Below, one piece after another: positions 1 through 5,309 of a DNA stretch of 5,309 nucleotides (the stretch's first letter is position 1; every line of letters starts with the position of its first letter). This DNA is from CAZILN01 sp964540005 (lineage in GTDB: Bacteria; Bacteroidota; Bacteroidia; Bacteroidales; SM23-62), in the NCBI GenBank assembly GCA_964540005.1, contig CAZILN010000008.1, positions 1-5,309 of the forward strand. The letters run 5' to 3'. A program made the position numbers and the translations under genes. The notes under the pieces are model-generated. The model saw nothing but the letters and a program-made list of their open reading frames with translations, ran no database searches and had not been told where the DNA came from.

Positions 1-722
1 TCCGGATAACGAATTTATACGGTTTCCTTGGCATTAATGACATAGGTTACTGGGCAAGCATCATTTTCAGCATTTTTGTCTTTATAGTTATAATGAACGG
101 CTTCAATCTTATTGATGGGATTGATGGACTGGCAGCGGGTGTGGGCATAATAACCTCACTGAGTTTTGGAATTATGTTCTATCTGGAGAAACAGTATCCC
201 TATGCACTGCTTGCCGCAGGTTTAATGGGTTCACTTATCTCATTTTTCTGGTTCAATGTTTTTGGCCTCAGAAAAAAGATATTCATGGGTGATTCGGGCT
301 CCCTGATCCTGGGTTTAATGCAGGCCATACTGGTAATCAAGATCATTTCATATGAGAAAGGTGCCTCCACTGATTTTTATTACGGGGCCACACCTGCAAT
401 AGCCATAGGAATTCTGATTGTTCCATTGTACGATACCCTGAGAGTTTTTACTTTGCGCATCTTCAGAGGGCACTCTCCTTTTAAGGCTGACAACCTGCAT
501 GTTCATCACCGGTTAATCGATCTGGGCCTGAGCCATATTCAGGCTACCGGTTCCATTCTGATCGCTAATATTCTAATCATTGCCATTGCTTTTATACTCA
601 ATAACCTGGGAGTATTAAAACTAACTGCAGTAGTCCTTTCCCTTGCGACAGTATTGTCCCTGGTCCCTGTTCTGCTTTTCAGACACAAAAAGAAGAAAGA
701 ACTGGAGACCCTTCCTGATTAG
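1..722 (+). CDS. wecA: WecA/TagO-type polyprenyl-phosphate sugar-1-phosphate transferase, 3' part
   Basis: This is the C-terminal 239 residues of an integral membrane enzyme of the MraY/WecA family; the 5' end lies before the window. The frame is open from base 3, so the ATG at 93 is an internal methionine, not the start. Family members move a sugar-1-phosphate (GlcNAc-1-P in WecA and TagO) from a UDP-sugar to undecaprenyl phosphate at the inner face of the cytoplasmic membrane, the first lipid-linked step of O-antigen, capsule or wall polymer synthesis. Visible signatures, numbered from the first codon here, are NLIDGIDG (35-42, the paired aspartates), FMGDSGS (94-100, the catalytic-loop aspartate) and HVHHRL (166-171). 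The last is the histidine motif that separates WecA-like enzymes from MraY. Several hydrophobic segments alternate with these loops, and the tail is basic (HKKKKE). The exact sugar substrate cannot be read from the sequence. The stop overlaps that of the convergent SDR gene. Confidence 0.93.
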   Translation, partial: RITNLYGFLGINDIGYWASIIFSIFVFIVIMNGFNLIDGIDGLAAGVGIITSLSFGIMFYLEKQYPYALLAAGLMGSLISFFWFNVFGLRKKIFMGDSGSLILGLMQAILVIKIISYEKGASTDFYYGATPAIAIGILIVPLYDTLRVFTLRIFRGHSPFKADNLHVHHRLIDLGLSHIQATGSILIANILIIAIAFILNNLGVLKLTAVVLSLATVLSLVPVLLFRHKKKKELETLPD

Positions 723-1741
723 CTGGCTGCCTCATTCATCTCCCTTAGAAATATCTCTGCTGTCTCCTTAATTGACTGTTCCACTGCTTTGAATCGTATC
801 CCGGTTGCGGCTATGGCTTTGGCATTAGAAAAGTACGCCTGGGCAGAACCTGCCCGTACAACTTCCCTGGAAATCAACCTTTTAGTCCGGAAAATCCGGG
901 ATCTGAGCCAATCAAGCCTCCAGGCCAGTCCGATCAGGAACTTTGTAGCATGTTTGCTGGGTGGATTTTTGTCCAGGGCACGTGCAACTAAAATGAAGAC
1001 CTCTTTATATGAAAGGTTCTCAGAAGAAACGATAAACCTCTCACCTTCATAGTTCTCTTTCATAAGACTGATCATTACTTTTATGACATCATGTATATCT
1101 ACATATCCCGTTATCCCGGTCGTATAATATTTCATCCCCTTCCAGATCTGCTGGAACAGGTTTGAACTGCTTCGGGTCCAGTCCCCCGGACCGATAATTA
1201 TTGAGGGATTAACAATGACTGCATGTAGGCCTTCTGCTATACCTCTCCATACTTCCATCTCAGATTTAAACTTACTGATGGAATAAATGGTGCGGTGTTT
1301 CCCCCATGACCAAATATATGCCTCATCTGCCAATACACCATTCGGTGCTGAGCCTATTGCTGCTGTTGAGCTTATATAACAGAGTTTTTCAATATTATTT
1401 TCAAGACAGATGTTGACTATATTTGCTGTGCCACAAACATTATTCCTGATAATAATGGCTTTGTCAGCCGGATCAAAGGAGACAATGGCGGCCGTATGAT
1501 ATACCTGCTTAACCTTATTAAAAGCTTCGCGGAGATCTACTTCATCCAGTAAATCCGCTTTAAACCATTCTATTTTATTGAAGCATGCATCCGGATCGCC
1601 GGTATAGTAGGAAAAGATTTTCCTGACCATCTGCAGCCTCTCTTCAGTTCGATAGAGTGCTCTAAGTTTATTATTTTCCTGGCTTAGTGCAAATAGCAGA
1701 TGAGCCCCTACCAGTCCGGTCCCTCCTGTTACAAGTATCAT
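719..1741 (-). CDS. Extended SDR: NAD(P)-dependent epimerase/reductase
   Basis: A complete 340-residue extended short-chain dehydrogenase/reductase, a usual length for the family and probably soluble. The N-terminal Rossmann fold shows GGTGLVG (6-12) for the dinucleotide. An arginine at the end of strand 2 (LRALYR, 26-31) hints at NADP(H), and ADLLD (62-66) follows. HTAAIVSF (82-89), NVCGT (101-105) and ISSTAAIG (123-130) lead to the catalytic pair Tyr153 and Lys157 (YSISK), with Ser124, Ser125 or Thr126 as the third catalytic residue. NPSIIIGPGD (178-187) and YVDIHDV (213-219) are typical of the dihydroflavonol-reductase-like or 3-beta-HSD-like branch, so a reductase or sugar/sterol-type dehydrogenase is as likely as a sugar epimerase. 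All catalytic residues are present. The ATG at 1739-1741 is right because the Rossmann motif begins immediately after it. There is no Shine-Dalgarno sequence. It converges on the WecA-type gene; a role in polysaccharide sugar metabolism is only a guess from that position. Confidence 0.93.
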   Translation of the reverse strand: MILVTGGTGLVGAHLLFALSQENNKLRALYRTEERLQMVRKIFSYYTGDPDACFNKIEWFKADLLDEVDLREAFNKVKQVYHTAAIVSFDPADKAIIIRNNVCGTANIVNICLENNIEKLCYISSTAAIGSAPNGVLADEAYIWSWGKHRTIYSISKFKSEMEVWRGIAEGLHAVIVNPSIIIGPGDWTRSSSNLFQQIWKGMKYYTTGITGYVDIHDVIKVMISLMKENYEGERFIVSSENLSYKEVFILVARALDKNPPSKHATKFLIGLAWRLDWLRSRIFRTKRLISREVVRAGSAQAYFSNAKAIAATGIRFKAVEQSIKETAEIFLREMNEAAS

Positions 1742-1777
1742 TCTTTAAGATGATGGTAATTGAAGTGACGAATATAA

Positions 1778-1785
1778 CAAAACTA
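1778..1785 (-). promoter_or_regulatory. Candidate -7 box for the SDR gene
   Basis: On the - strand this reads TAGTTTTG, a full match to the Bacteroidota -7 consensus TAnnTTTG, 36 bp before the SDR start codon. A second, weaker match (TATATTCG) lies at 1769-1776. No TTTG is found at the expected -33 distance, because that position falls inside the first unit of the 15-bp tandem repeat. The call is therefore tentative. Confidence 0.3.
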
Positions 1786-1800
1786 CACAGAAGTATGAAG

Positions 1801-1845
1801 ATTCCAGGTTCGCAGATTCCAGGTTCGCAGATTCCAGGTTAGAAG
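1801..1845. repeat. Three-copy 15-bp tandem repeat
   Basis: Units at 1801-1815 and 1816-1830 are identical (ATTCCAGGTTCGCAG). The third, at 1831-1845, keeps the first ten bases and ends AGAAG. A decayed fourth copy may follow at 1846-1860 (GTTCCAAAG...). The array is intergenic, between the start of the SDR gene and the end of the small - strand gene. Short GGTTCCA/GATTCCA-type tandem tracts occur between genes in Bacteroidota genomes as I remember them; their function is unknown to me. Confidence 0.9.
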
Positions 1846-1860
1846 GTTCCAAAGCTTCGG

Positions 1861-1907
1861 TGATATTTATCTGTCCTGGCAGCCCCTGTTACCAGAAGAG
1901 AATATCA
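1861..1907. repeat. Imperfect inverted repeat at the end of the small gene
   Basis: The outer arms TGATATT (1861-1867) and AATATCA (1901-1907) are perfect 7-bp complements. Inside them TCT (1870-1872) can pair with AGA (1897-1899), and CTGG (1876-1879) with CCAG (1892-1895), leaving a 12-nt loop. The right arm contains the stop codon of the small - strand gene. It could act as an RNA hairpin at the 3' end of that transcript. No T-run follows on the - strand, so it is not a classical intrinsic terminator. Confidence 0.45.
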
Positions 1908-2219
1908 AATATCATGAAGGTATGAGTTTATTTCATCTCTCAGATCCTTTATTTCCCTGAGTATATTTTCAAAATCATTCCAGCATTCCGGAATATCAAT
2001 GCTTTTTAAATCAAATTCAACCCTGTCCAGATACAGGAGAGCCCTGTACAAATGATTCGTTTTTGATGACTTTTTACTGGTCATCCCGGATTGATAAATA
2101 CATACAATCATAGAATAAATATTTTCCCTGATCTTCAGGCAATCTTTAAATTGATTCTGATCATGCAGCAAGTTCAATCCGGAGTTGAGCCTGACTGTTT
2201 CGTGAAGGACACTGTGCAT
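1905..2219 (-). CDS. Small hypothetical protein, predicted all-helical
   Basis: I do not recognise this 104-residue protein. It has no signal peptide or membrane segment. It is rich in charged residues and looks helical throughout, with three or four amphipathic stretches (roughly 5-20, 24-42, 55-73 and 78-102). It ends in an acidic helix with LREIKDLRDEINSYL. Three cysteines (28, 41, 79) show no metal-site spacing. The shape and the final helix recall small four-helix-bundle proteins such as the 23S rRNA intervening-sequence or Avd-like families, but I see no diagnostic motif, so that is only a resemblance. The ATG at 2219 is the first usable start after an in-frame stop upstream. The leader is A-rich without a Shine-Dalgarno sequence. 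A poor promoter match (TAATTGTG) lies at 2255-2262 on the - strand. The gene is divergent from ribE. It could be a real small gene or a decaying remnant. Confidence 0.6.
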   Translation of the reverse strand: MHSVLHETVRLNSGLNLLHDQNQFKDCLKIRENIYSMIVCIYQSGMTSKKSSKTNHLYRALLYLDRVEFDLKSIDIPECWNDFENILREIKDLRDEINSYLHDI

Positions 2220-2318
2220 TTTTGTAAGAGTTTTTGGGTTACTTATCCTTAATCCACAATTATCCTATTTATCATTCAGTTAAAGCAACCAGAATGTCTC
2301 TATGCGTGTATCTGGCTT

Positions 2319-2361
2319 ACATTATGTGAGTTATAAAAAAAGACATTATGTTACTGTCTTT
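2319..2361. promoter_or_regulatory. Paired ACATTATGT palindromes, possible operator
   Basis: The near-perfect palindrome ACATTATGT (ACAT-T-ATGT) occurs at 2319-2327 and again at 2343-2351, 24 bp apart centre to centre and in the same orientation. The left copy extends outward by a CT/AG pair (2316-2317 with 2329-2330). The right copy lies within a second dyad, AAAGACA (2339-2345) and TGTCTTT (2355-2361), whose right arm overlaps the -33 box of the candidate ribE promoter. Two similarly phased palindromes next to a promoter are what a dimeric regulator would use, but the region is AT-rich and chance is not excluded. Confidence 0.3.
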
Positions 2362-2390
2362 GCAGTTTCAGCGTATTATTTCTAATTTCG
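2359..2390 (+). promoter_or_regulatory. Candidate promoter of ribE and the kinase gene
   Basis: TTTG at 2359-2362 and TAATTTCG at 2383-2390 fit the Bacteroidota -33/-7 pattern TTTG ... TAnnTTTG with one mismatch and a 20-bp spacer. Transcription would begin near 2397, giving a leader of about 28 nt. No FMN riboswitch fits in that leader, and none of its conserved blocks are visible elsewhere upstream. Confidence 0.5.
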
Positions 2391-2424
2391 CAGGATACCG
2401 AATTATGCATTTAAATCGAATCAT

Positions 2425-3024
2425 ATGTTTTCAGGAATTGTAGAAGAAACAGCAATAGTTACCCGGCTTGAACAGGACCAGGAAAATCTTAATATTAGCC
2501 TGAGCTGCTCATTTATCAATGAATTGAGCATTGATCAGAGTATCTCACATAATGGTGTCTGTCTAACGGTAGTTAAAAAAACACAGAAAGATTATACTGT
2601 GACAGCCATCAAGGAAACACTGTTGAAAACCAACCTGGGAAGTCTTACCACGGGAGATAAAGTTAACCTTGAAAGAAGTGTCAAAGCCGACGGGAGGCTT
2701 GACGGTCACATGGTTCAGGGACATGTTGACCTGACAGCCGTTTGTACAAAGGTGGAGGAAGCCGAAGGAAGCTGGTACTACAGCTTTGAATTTGAACCTC
2801 TGAATGAAGAACATCTTACAGTTGAAAAAGGTTCGGTATCGGTTAACGGCGTGAGTTTAACCGTGGTTAATTCCAAAAAGAAAAGCTTTCAGGTTGCAAT
2901 TATACCCTATACCTATGAGGTTACAAATTTTCATGAGTTCAAACCCGGTACCATAGTAAATATTGAATTTGACATTATTGGTAAATACATAGCCAGGATA
3001 TTAAATGCCCAGCTTGGAAAGTAA
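2425..3024 (+). CDS. ribE: Riboflavin synthase, alpha chain
   Basis: Riboflavin synthase makes riboflavin by dismutation of two molecules of 6,7-dimethyl-8-ribityllumazine, the last step of the pathway, in the cytoplasm as a homotrimer. The 199 residues match the family's usual length of about 200 and show the internal duplication into two lumazine-binding barrels. Barrel 1 has MFSGIVE (1-7, the conserved N terminus whose Phe2 is important) and SHNGVCLTV (41-49). Barrel 2 has GHMVQGHVD (94-102), the matching NGVSLTVV (141-148) and IPYTYEVTN (160-168), ending in IEFDIIGKYIAR (180-191). The ATG at 2425 is fixed by the MFSGIV start; an ATG at 2405 is out of frame. There is no Shine-Dalgarno sequence, as is usual in Bacteroidota. 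No other riboflavin gene is adjacent. The histidine kinase follows after 11 bp, so co-transcription is likely. In some genomes this gene is called ribC. Confidence 0.97.
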   Translation: MFSGIVEETAIVTRLEQDQENLNISLSCSFINELSIDQSISHNGVCLTVVKKTQKDYTVTAIKETLLKTNLGSLTTGDKVNLERSVKADGRLDGHMVQGHVDLTAVCTKVEEAEGSWYYSFEFEPLNEEHLTVEKGSVSVNGVSLTVVNSKKKSFQVAIIPYTYEVTNFHEFKPGTIVNIEFDIIGKYIARILNAQLGK

Positions 3025-3026
3025 CA

Positions 3027-3038
3027 CATGTTAACATG
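3027..3038. repeat. 12-bp perfect palindrome over the kinase start codon
   Basis: CATGTTAACATG reads the same on both strands. It fills the 11-bp gap between the ribE stop (3022-3024) and the kinase gene, and its last three bases are the kinase ATG. An out-of-frame ATG at 3028 opens a three-codon reading frame (M-L-T) whose stop overlaps the kinase start as ATGA. It may affect translation initiation or may be chance. Confidence 0.6.
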
Positions 3039-4076
3039 AAAACTTCTTCCCCAAGACAACTAGCCATCTTTGTTACACTGATCATTTCAGTAACAAGCTC
3101 AATCATGGTAGTAATAGTCAGCCAGATAGAATCTGATGGCTTTCTTCTTCCCTTTGCCGGAACCTTCATAATTATGAGTATTCTTTCGTTTATTATTGTT
3201 TATTATACCTTGAATACATTCATTTTTGAAAAGATCAATCCCATTTACAAAACCATTGAGAACATAAGCCTGACAAAGGAAGAACTGCGCAAAAAACTGG
3301 AGGGAAAGGATGTAATCCAGGAAGTGAATTCCATGGTAATTAACTGGGCCAGAAATAAAACCAAGGAGATCAAGAAACTTCGGCGCCTTGAAAGATACCG
3401 GAAAGAATTCCTCGGTAACGTCAGTCATGAATTGAAAACCCCTATCTTCAATATACAGGGATATGTACTTACCTTGCTTGACGGGGCACTGGACGACCAG
3501 GAGATCAACCGCGCATACCTTGAGCGGACTGAGAAAAGTGTCAACCGTATGATCTCTATAATCGAAGATCTTGAATCTATCTCACGCATGGAGACTGGCG
3601 AGCTGAAACTCGAATATGAAAGCTTTGAGATTGTTCAGCTGGTTAAGGACATATATGATCTCCAGGAGATAACTTCAGCAAAATATGATATCGAACTTTC
3701 ATTTGACAGGAAATATGATAAGGGCATCCAGGTGAGAGCAGACAAGGACAGGATTACTGAAGTGCTTAATAACCTGATAGTTAATTCCATTTTCTATGGA
3801 AATAAAGGCGGTAAAACAACGGTAAGTTTTGATGAGATGGGTGATGCCATCCTGGTTATCGTCGCTGACAATGGTATTGGAATTAAAGAAGATGAAATAC
3901 CCAGATTGTTTGAAAGGTTTTACAGAACTGACAAGAGCCGGTCGAGAGACCGGGGCGGTACCGGCCTTGGCTTGTCTATAGTCAAGCATATTATCGAAGC
4001 TCATAACCAGACCATTACCGTGAGAAGTACACCCGGTGTCGGTTCATCTTTTTCTTTTACGCTGGCCAAGGCCTGA
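3036..4076 (+). CDS. Membrane sensor histidine kinase, PhoR-like
   Basis: A 346-residue transmembrane histidine kinase of a two-component system. Two hydrophobic helices (about 10-29 and 37-59) are separated by only about seven residues, so there is essentially no extracytoplasmic sensor domain. A weak HAMP-like linker follows (about 60-115, with the Pro69-Ile70 signature), then the dimerisation domain with the H box FLGNVSHELKTP (125-136), where His131 is the phosphorylated residue. The ATP-binding domain has the N box around Asn246 and Asn250, the G1 box DNGIGI (278-283), the F box LFERFYR (291-297) and the G2 box GGTGLGLSIV (307-316). All catalytic motifs are intact. The start at 3036 puts a short polar segment before helix 1. 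It sits 11 bp after ribE and probably shares its transcript. No response regulator gene is adjacent; ileS follows with its own candidate promoter. The signal could be membrane state, a partner protein or a cytoplasmic cue. Confidence 0.96.
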   Translation: MKTSSPRQLAIFVTLIISVTSSIMVVIVSQIESDGFLLPFAGTFIIMSILSFIIVYYTLNTFIFEKINPIYKTIENISLTKEELRKKLEGKDVIQEVNSMVINWARNKTKEIKKLRRLERYRKEFLGNVSHELKTPIFNIQGYVLTLLDGALDDQEINRAYLERTEKSVNRMISIIEDLESISRMETGELKLEYESFEIVQLVKDIYDLQEITSAKYDIELSFDRKYDKGIQVRADKDRITEVLNNLIVNSIFYGNKGGKTTVSFDEMGDAILVIVADNGIGIKEDEIPRLFERFYRTDKSRSRDRGGTGLGLSIVKHIIEAHNQTITVRSTPGVGSSFSFTLAKA

Positions 4077-4110
4077 TCTTTTCAAATCCCTGCTGCCACA
4101 GGGGGATATC

Positions 4111-4141
4111 TATGTTAAATAGCAATATTTTTTTAACTTTG
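4111..4141 (+). promoter_or_regulatory. Candidate promoter of ileS
   Basis: TAACTTTG at 4134-4141 is a full match to the Bacteroidota -7 consensus TAnnTTTG. TATG (followed by TTAAA) at 4111-4114 is a three-of-four match to the -33 box TTTG, with a 19-bp spacer. Transcription would begin near 4148, leaving a leader of about 32 nt. A small dyad, CGCTT (4143-4147) and AAGCG (4155-4159), lies at the predicted start. No T-box or other leader element is visible. Confidence 0.55.
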
Positions 4142-4179
4142 TCGCTTCCTTAAAAAGCGGACAGAATATTTATCCTTTC

Positions 4180-5309
4180 ATGGCAAATAAATTTCAGGAA
4201 TACAAGTCATTAGACCTATCCAAACTGAACAGGGAAGTACTGGATCACTGGCATAAGAATGATACCTTTAAACAGAGCCTTGAGATCCGTAGGAACAATC
4301 CTGAATTTATTTTTTATGAAGGCCCGCCCTCAGCCAACGGGACCCCCGGCATCCATCATGTTATGGCCCGGACCATTAAAGATATTTTCTGCCGTTACAA
4401 AACACAGAAAGGATACCTGGTAAACAGGAAAGCCGGCTGGGATACCCATGGACTTCCCATTGAACTGGCTGTCGAGCATTCGCTGGGGATAACCAAGGAC
4501 GATATAGGGAAAAAAATCAGCATCAGGGAGTACAATGATACCTGCAGGAAAGAGGTTATGAAATATACCCAGGAATGGGAAGACCTGACTGAAAAAATGG
4601 GCTACTGGATCAATATGGAAGATCCATACATTACCTATGATAACAGGTATATTGAAACTGTATGGTACCTGCTGAACCAGCTTTTTGACAAAGACCTGCT
4701 GTACAAGGGATATACCATACAGCCCTATTCTCCTGCTGCCGGAACAGGACTGAGCAGTCATGAGCTGAATCAGCCAGGCTGTTACAGGGACGTGAAAGAT
4801 ACTACTATTGTAGCTTTATTTGAGCTGGAGAAGGATGATCATTCATCATTTTTATTTGATCAAACAGACACCGGAATTTTCATTCTTGCCTGGACCACCA
4901 CTCCCTGGACACTGCCCTCAAATACTGCCCTGGCAATGGGTAAGAATATTGATTATGTCCTTGTCAGAACATTTAATCCCTATTCCGGAGATCCCATTAC
5001 CGTTGTCCTGGCCCGGCCCCTGCTCAATGTTTACTTTCCGGAAAAAGATAAGGACCTGGATGCTGATAGCTACAAACCAGGGGATAAAAACATACCTTAT
5101 AAGATACTGGCTTCCTTCAAGGGAAGCAAATTTGAAATGATATCTTACAAACAGCTGATTGACTGGGTAAAACCAGATGGACTGGCATTCAAAATTCTGC
5201 TCGGAGACTTTGTTACCACAGAGGAAGGAACAGGAATTGTACACATCGCTCCAACCTTTGGTGCTGACGACTACCGTATATCACAGCAATATAATATCGC
5301 CCCGCTGCT
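4180..5309 (+). CDS. ileS: Isoleucyl-tRNA synthetase, 5' part, GIHH signature
   Basis: IleRS charges tRNA-Ile with isoleucine in the cytoplasm and edits misactivated valine. The first 376 residues are here, of a protein usually near 1,000-1,150; the frame is open to the window end without a frameshift. YEGPPSANGTPGIHH (46-60) carries the class I signature, but the usual HxGH reads GIHH (57-60), with first and third positions exchanged. GWDTHGLPIE (86-95) is the conserved Rossmann-fold motif. The CP1 editing domain has begun, with WTTTPWTLPSN (238-248) and GTGIVHIAP (350-358) followed by FGADD (360-364), both intact. The KMSKS loop and the anticodon-binding domain lie beyond the window. The sequence resembles the type-2 (eukaryote-like) IleRS found in Bacteroidota. 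The ATG at 4180 gives a normal N terminus (MANKFQEYKSLDL) and lacks a Shine-Dalgarno sequence. Confidence 0.98.
   Translation, partial: MANKFQEYKSLDLSKLNREVLDHWHKNDTFKQSLEIRRNNPEFIFYEGPPSANGTPGIHHVMARTIKDIFCRYKTQKGYLVNRKAGWDTHGLPIELAVEHSLGITKDDIGKKISIREYNDTCRKEVMKYTQEWEDLTEKMGYWINMEDPYITYDNRYIETVWYLLNQLFDKDLLYKGYTIQPYSPAAGTGLSSHELNQPGCYRDVKDTTIVALFELEKDDHSSFLFDQTDTGIFILAWTTTPWTLPSNTALAMGKNIDYVLVRTFNPYSGDPITVVLARPLLNVYFPEKDKDLDADSYKPGDKNIPYKILASFKGSKFEMISYKQLIDWVKPDGLAFKILLGDFVTTEEGTGIVHIAPTFGADDYRISQQYNIAPL

Noticed and set aside
93..95. ATG as the start of the WecA-type gene.
   Set aside because: The frame continues upstream with typical family sequence (GINDIG and a membrane helix), and this methionine lies just before the NLIDGIDG motif.
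789..1052. An 87-codon open frame on the + strand.
   Set aside because: It is antisense to the C-terminal part of the SDR gene and resembles no known protein.
1801..1860. A CRISPR-like array.
   Set aside because: The units are 15 bp and directly adjoining without spacers, with no cas genes, so it is a plain tandem repeat.
1905..2219. The small gene as an Avd accessory protein of a diversity-generating retroelement.
   Set aside because: Only general helical resemblance; no reverse transcriptase, template or variable repeat is in the window.
2220..2424. A possible FMN riboswitch upstream of ribE.
   Set aside because: None of the conserved RFN blocks can be found, and the predicted leader is only about 28 nt long.
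3938..3953. A perfect 6-bp hairpin with a GAGA loop (CCGGTC-GAGA-GACCGG) inside the kinase gene.
   Set aside because: It encodes SRSRDRGG, the common stretch just before the G2 box of many histidine kinases, so the protein sequence explains it.
4088..4103. A possible terminator after the kinase gene (CCCTG and CAGGG arms, 6-nt loop).
   Set aside because: The stem is only 5 bp and no T-run follows directly; the T-run at 4128-4134 is too far away and belongs to the ileS promoter spacer.
4330..4761. A 143-codon open frame on the - strand.
   Set aside because: It lies wholly inside ileS, which has unmistakable IleRS motifs in the + frame; it is a shadow frame.

Overview
The window looks like a chromosomal segment of a Bacteroidota member, most likely of the order Bacteroidales or a relative. 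Four things point there: the style of the isoleucyl-tRNA synthetase (a GIHH active-site signature and a Bacteroidota-like N-terminal half), start codons without Shine-Dalgarno sequences, candidate promoters of the Bacteroidota type (TAnnTTTG at -7), and the PhoR-like histidine kinase. This assignment rests on protein and promoter style, not on a database search. I see no phage genes, transposase, CRISPR array, tRNA or rRNA.

Left part (1-1741): the 3' part of a WecA/TagO-type polyprenyl-phosphate sugar-1-phosphate transferase on the + strand meets a complete extended short-chain dehydrogenase/reductase (SDR) on the - strand. They converge so tightly that their stop codons overlap. The first belongs to the start of surface polysaccharide assembly. 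The second is an intact NAD(P)-dependent oxidoreductase or epimerase of unknown substrate.

Middle part (1742-2424): this is the least ordinary stretch. It holds a three-copy 15-bp tandem repeat just upstream of the SDR gene, an imperfect 47-nt inverted repeat reaching into the stop codon of a small unrecognised gene (104 aa, - strand), and a 205-bp divergent intergenic region. That region carries two copies of ACATTATGT and a convincing promoter for riboflavin synthase.

Right part (2425-5309): riboflavin synthase (ribE) is followed after 11 bp by a two-transmembrane sensor histidine kinase with almost no extracytoplasmic domain, probably in the same transcript. No response regulator lies beside the kinase. 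After 103 bp with its own candidate promoter comes ileS, cut off by the window end after 376 codons, with a rearranged class I HIGH motif (GIHH). From published work on type-2 isoleucyl-tRNA synthetases this change predicts strong mupirocin resistance.

Apart from the likely ribE-kinase operon, the genes do not form an obvious pathway. I found no convincing undescribed multi-gene system. The best leads are the GIHH IleRS, the repeat and hairpin cluster around the small orphan gene, and the paired palindromes upstream of ribE.
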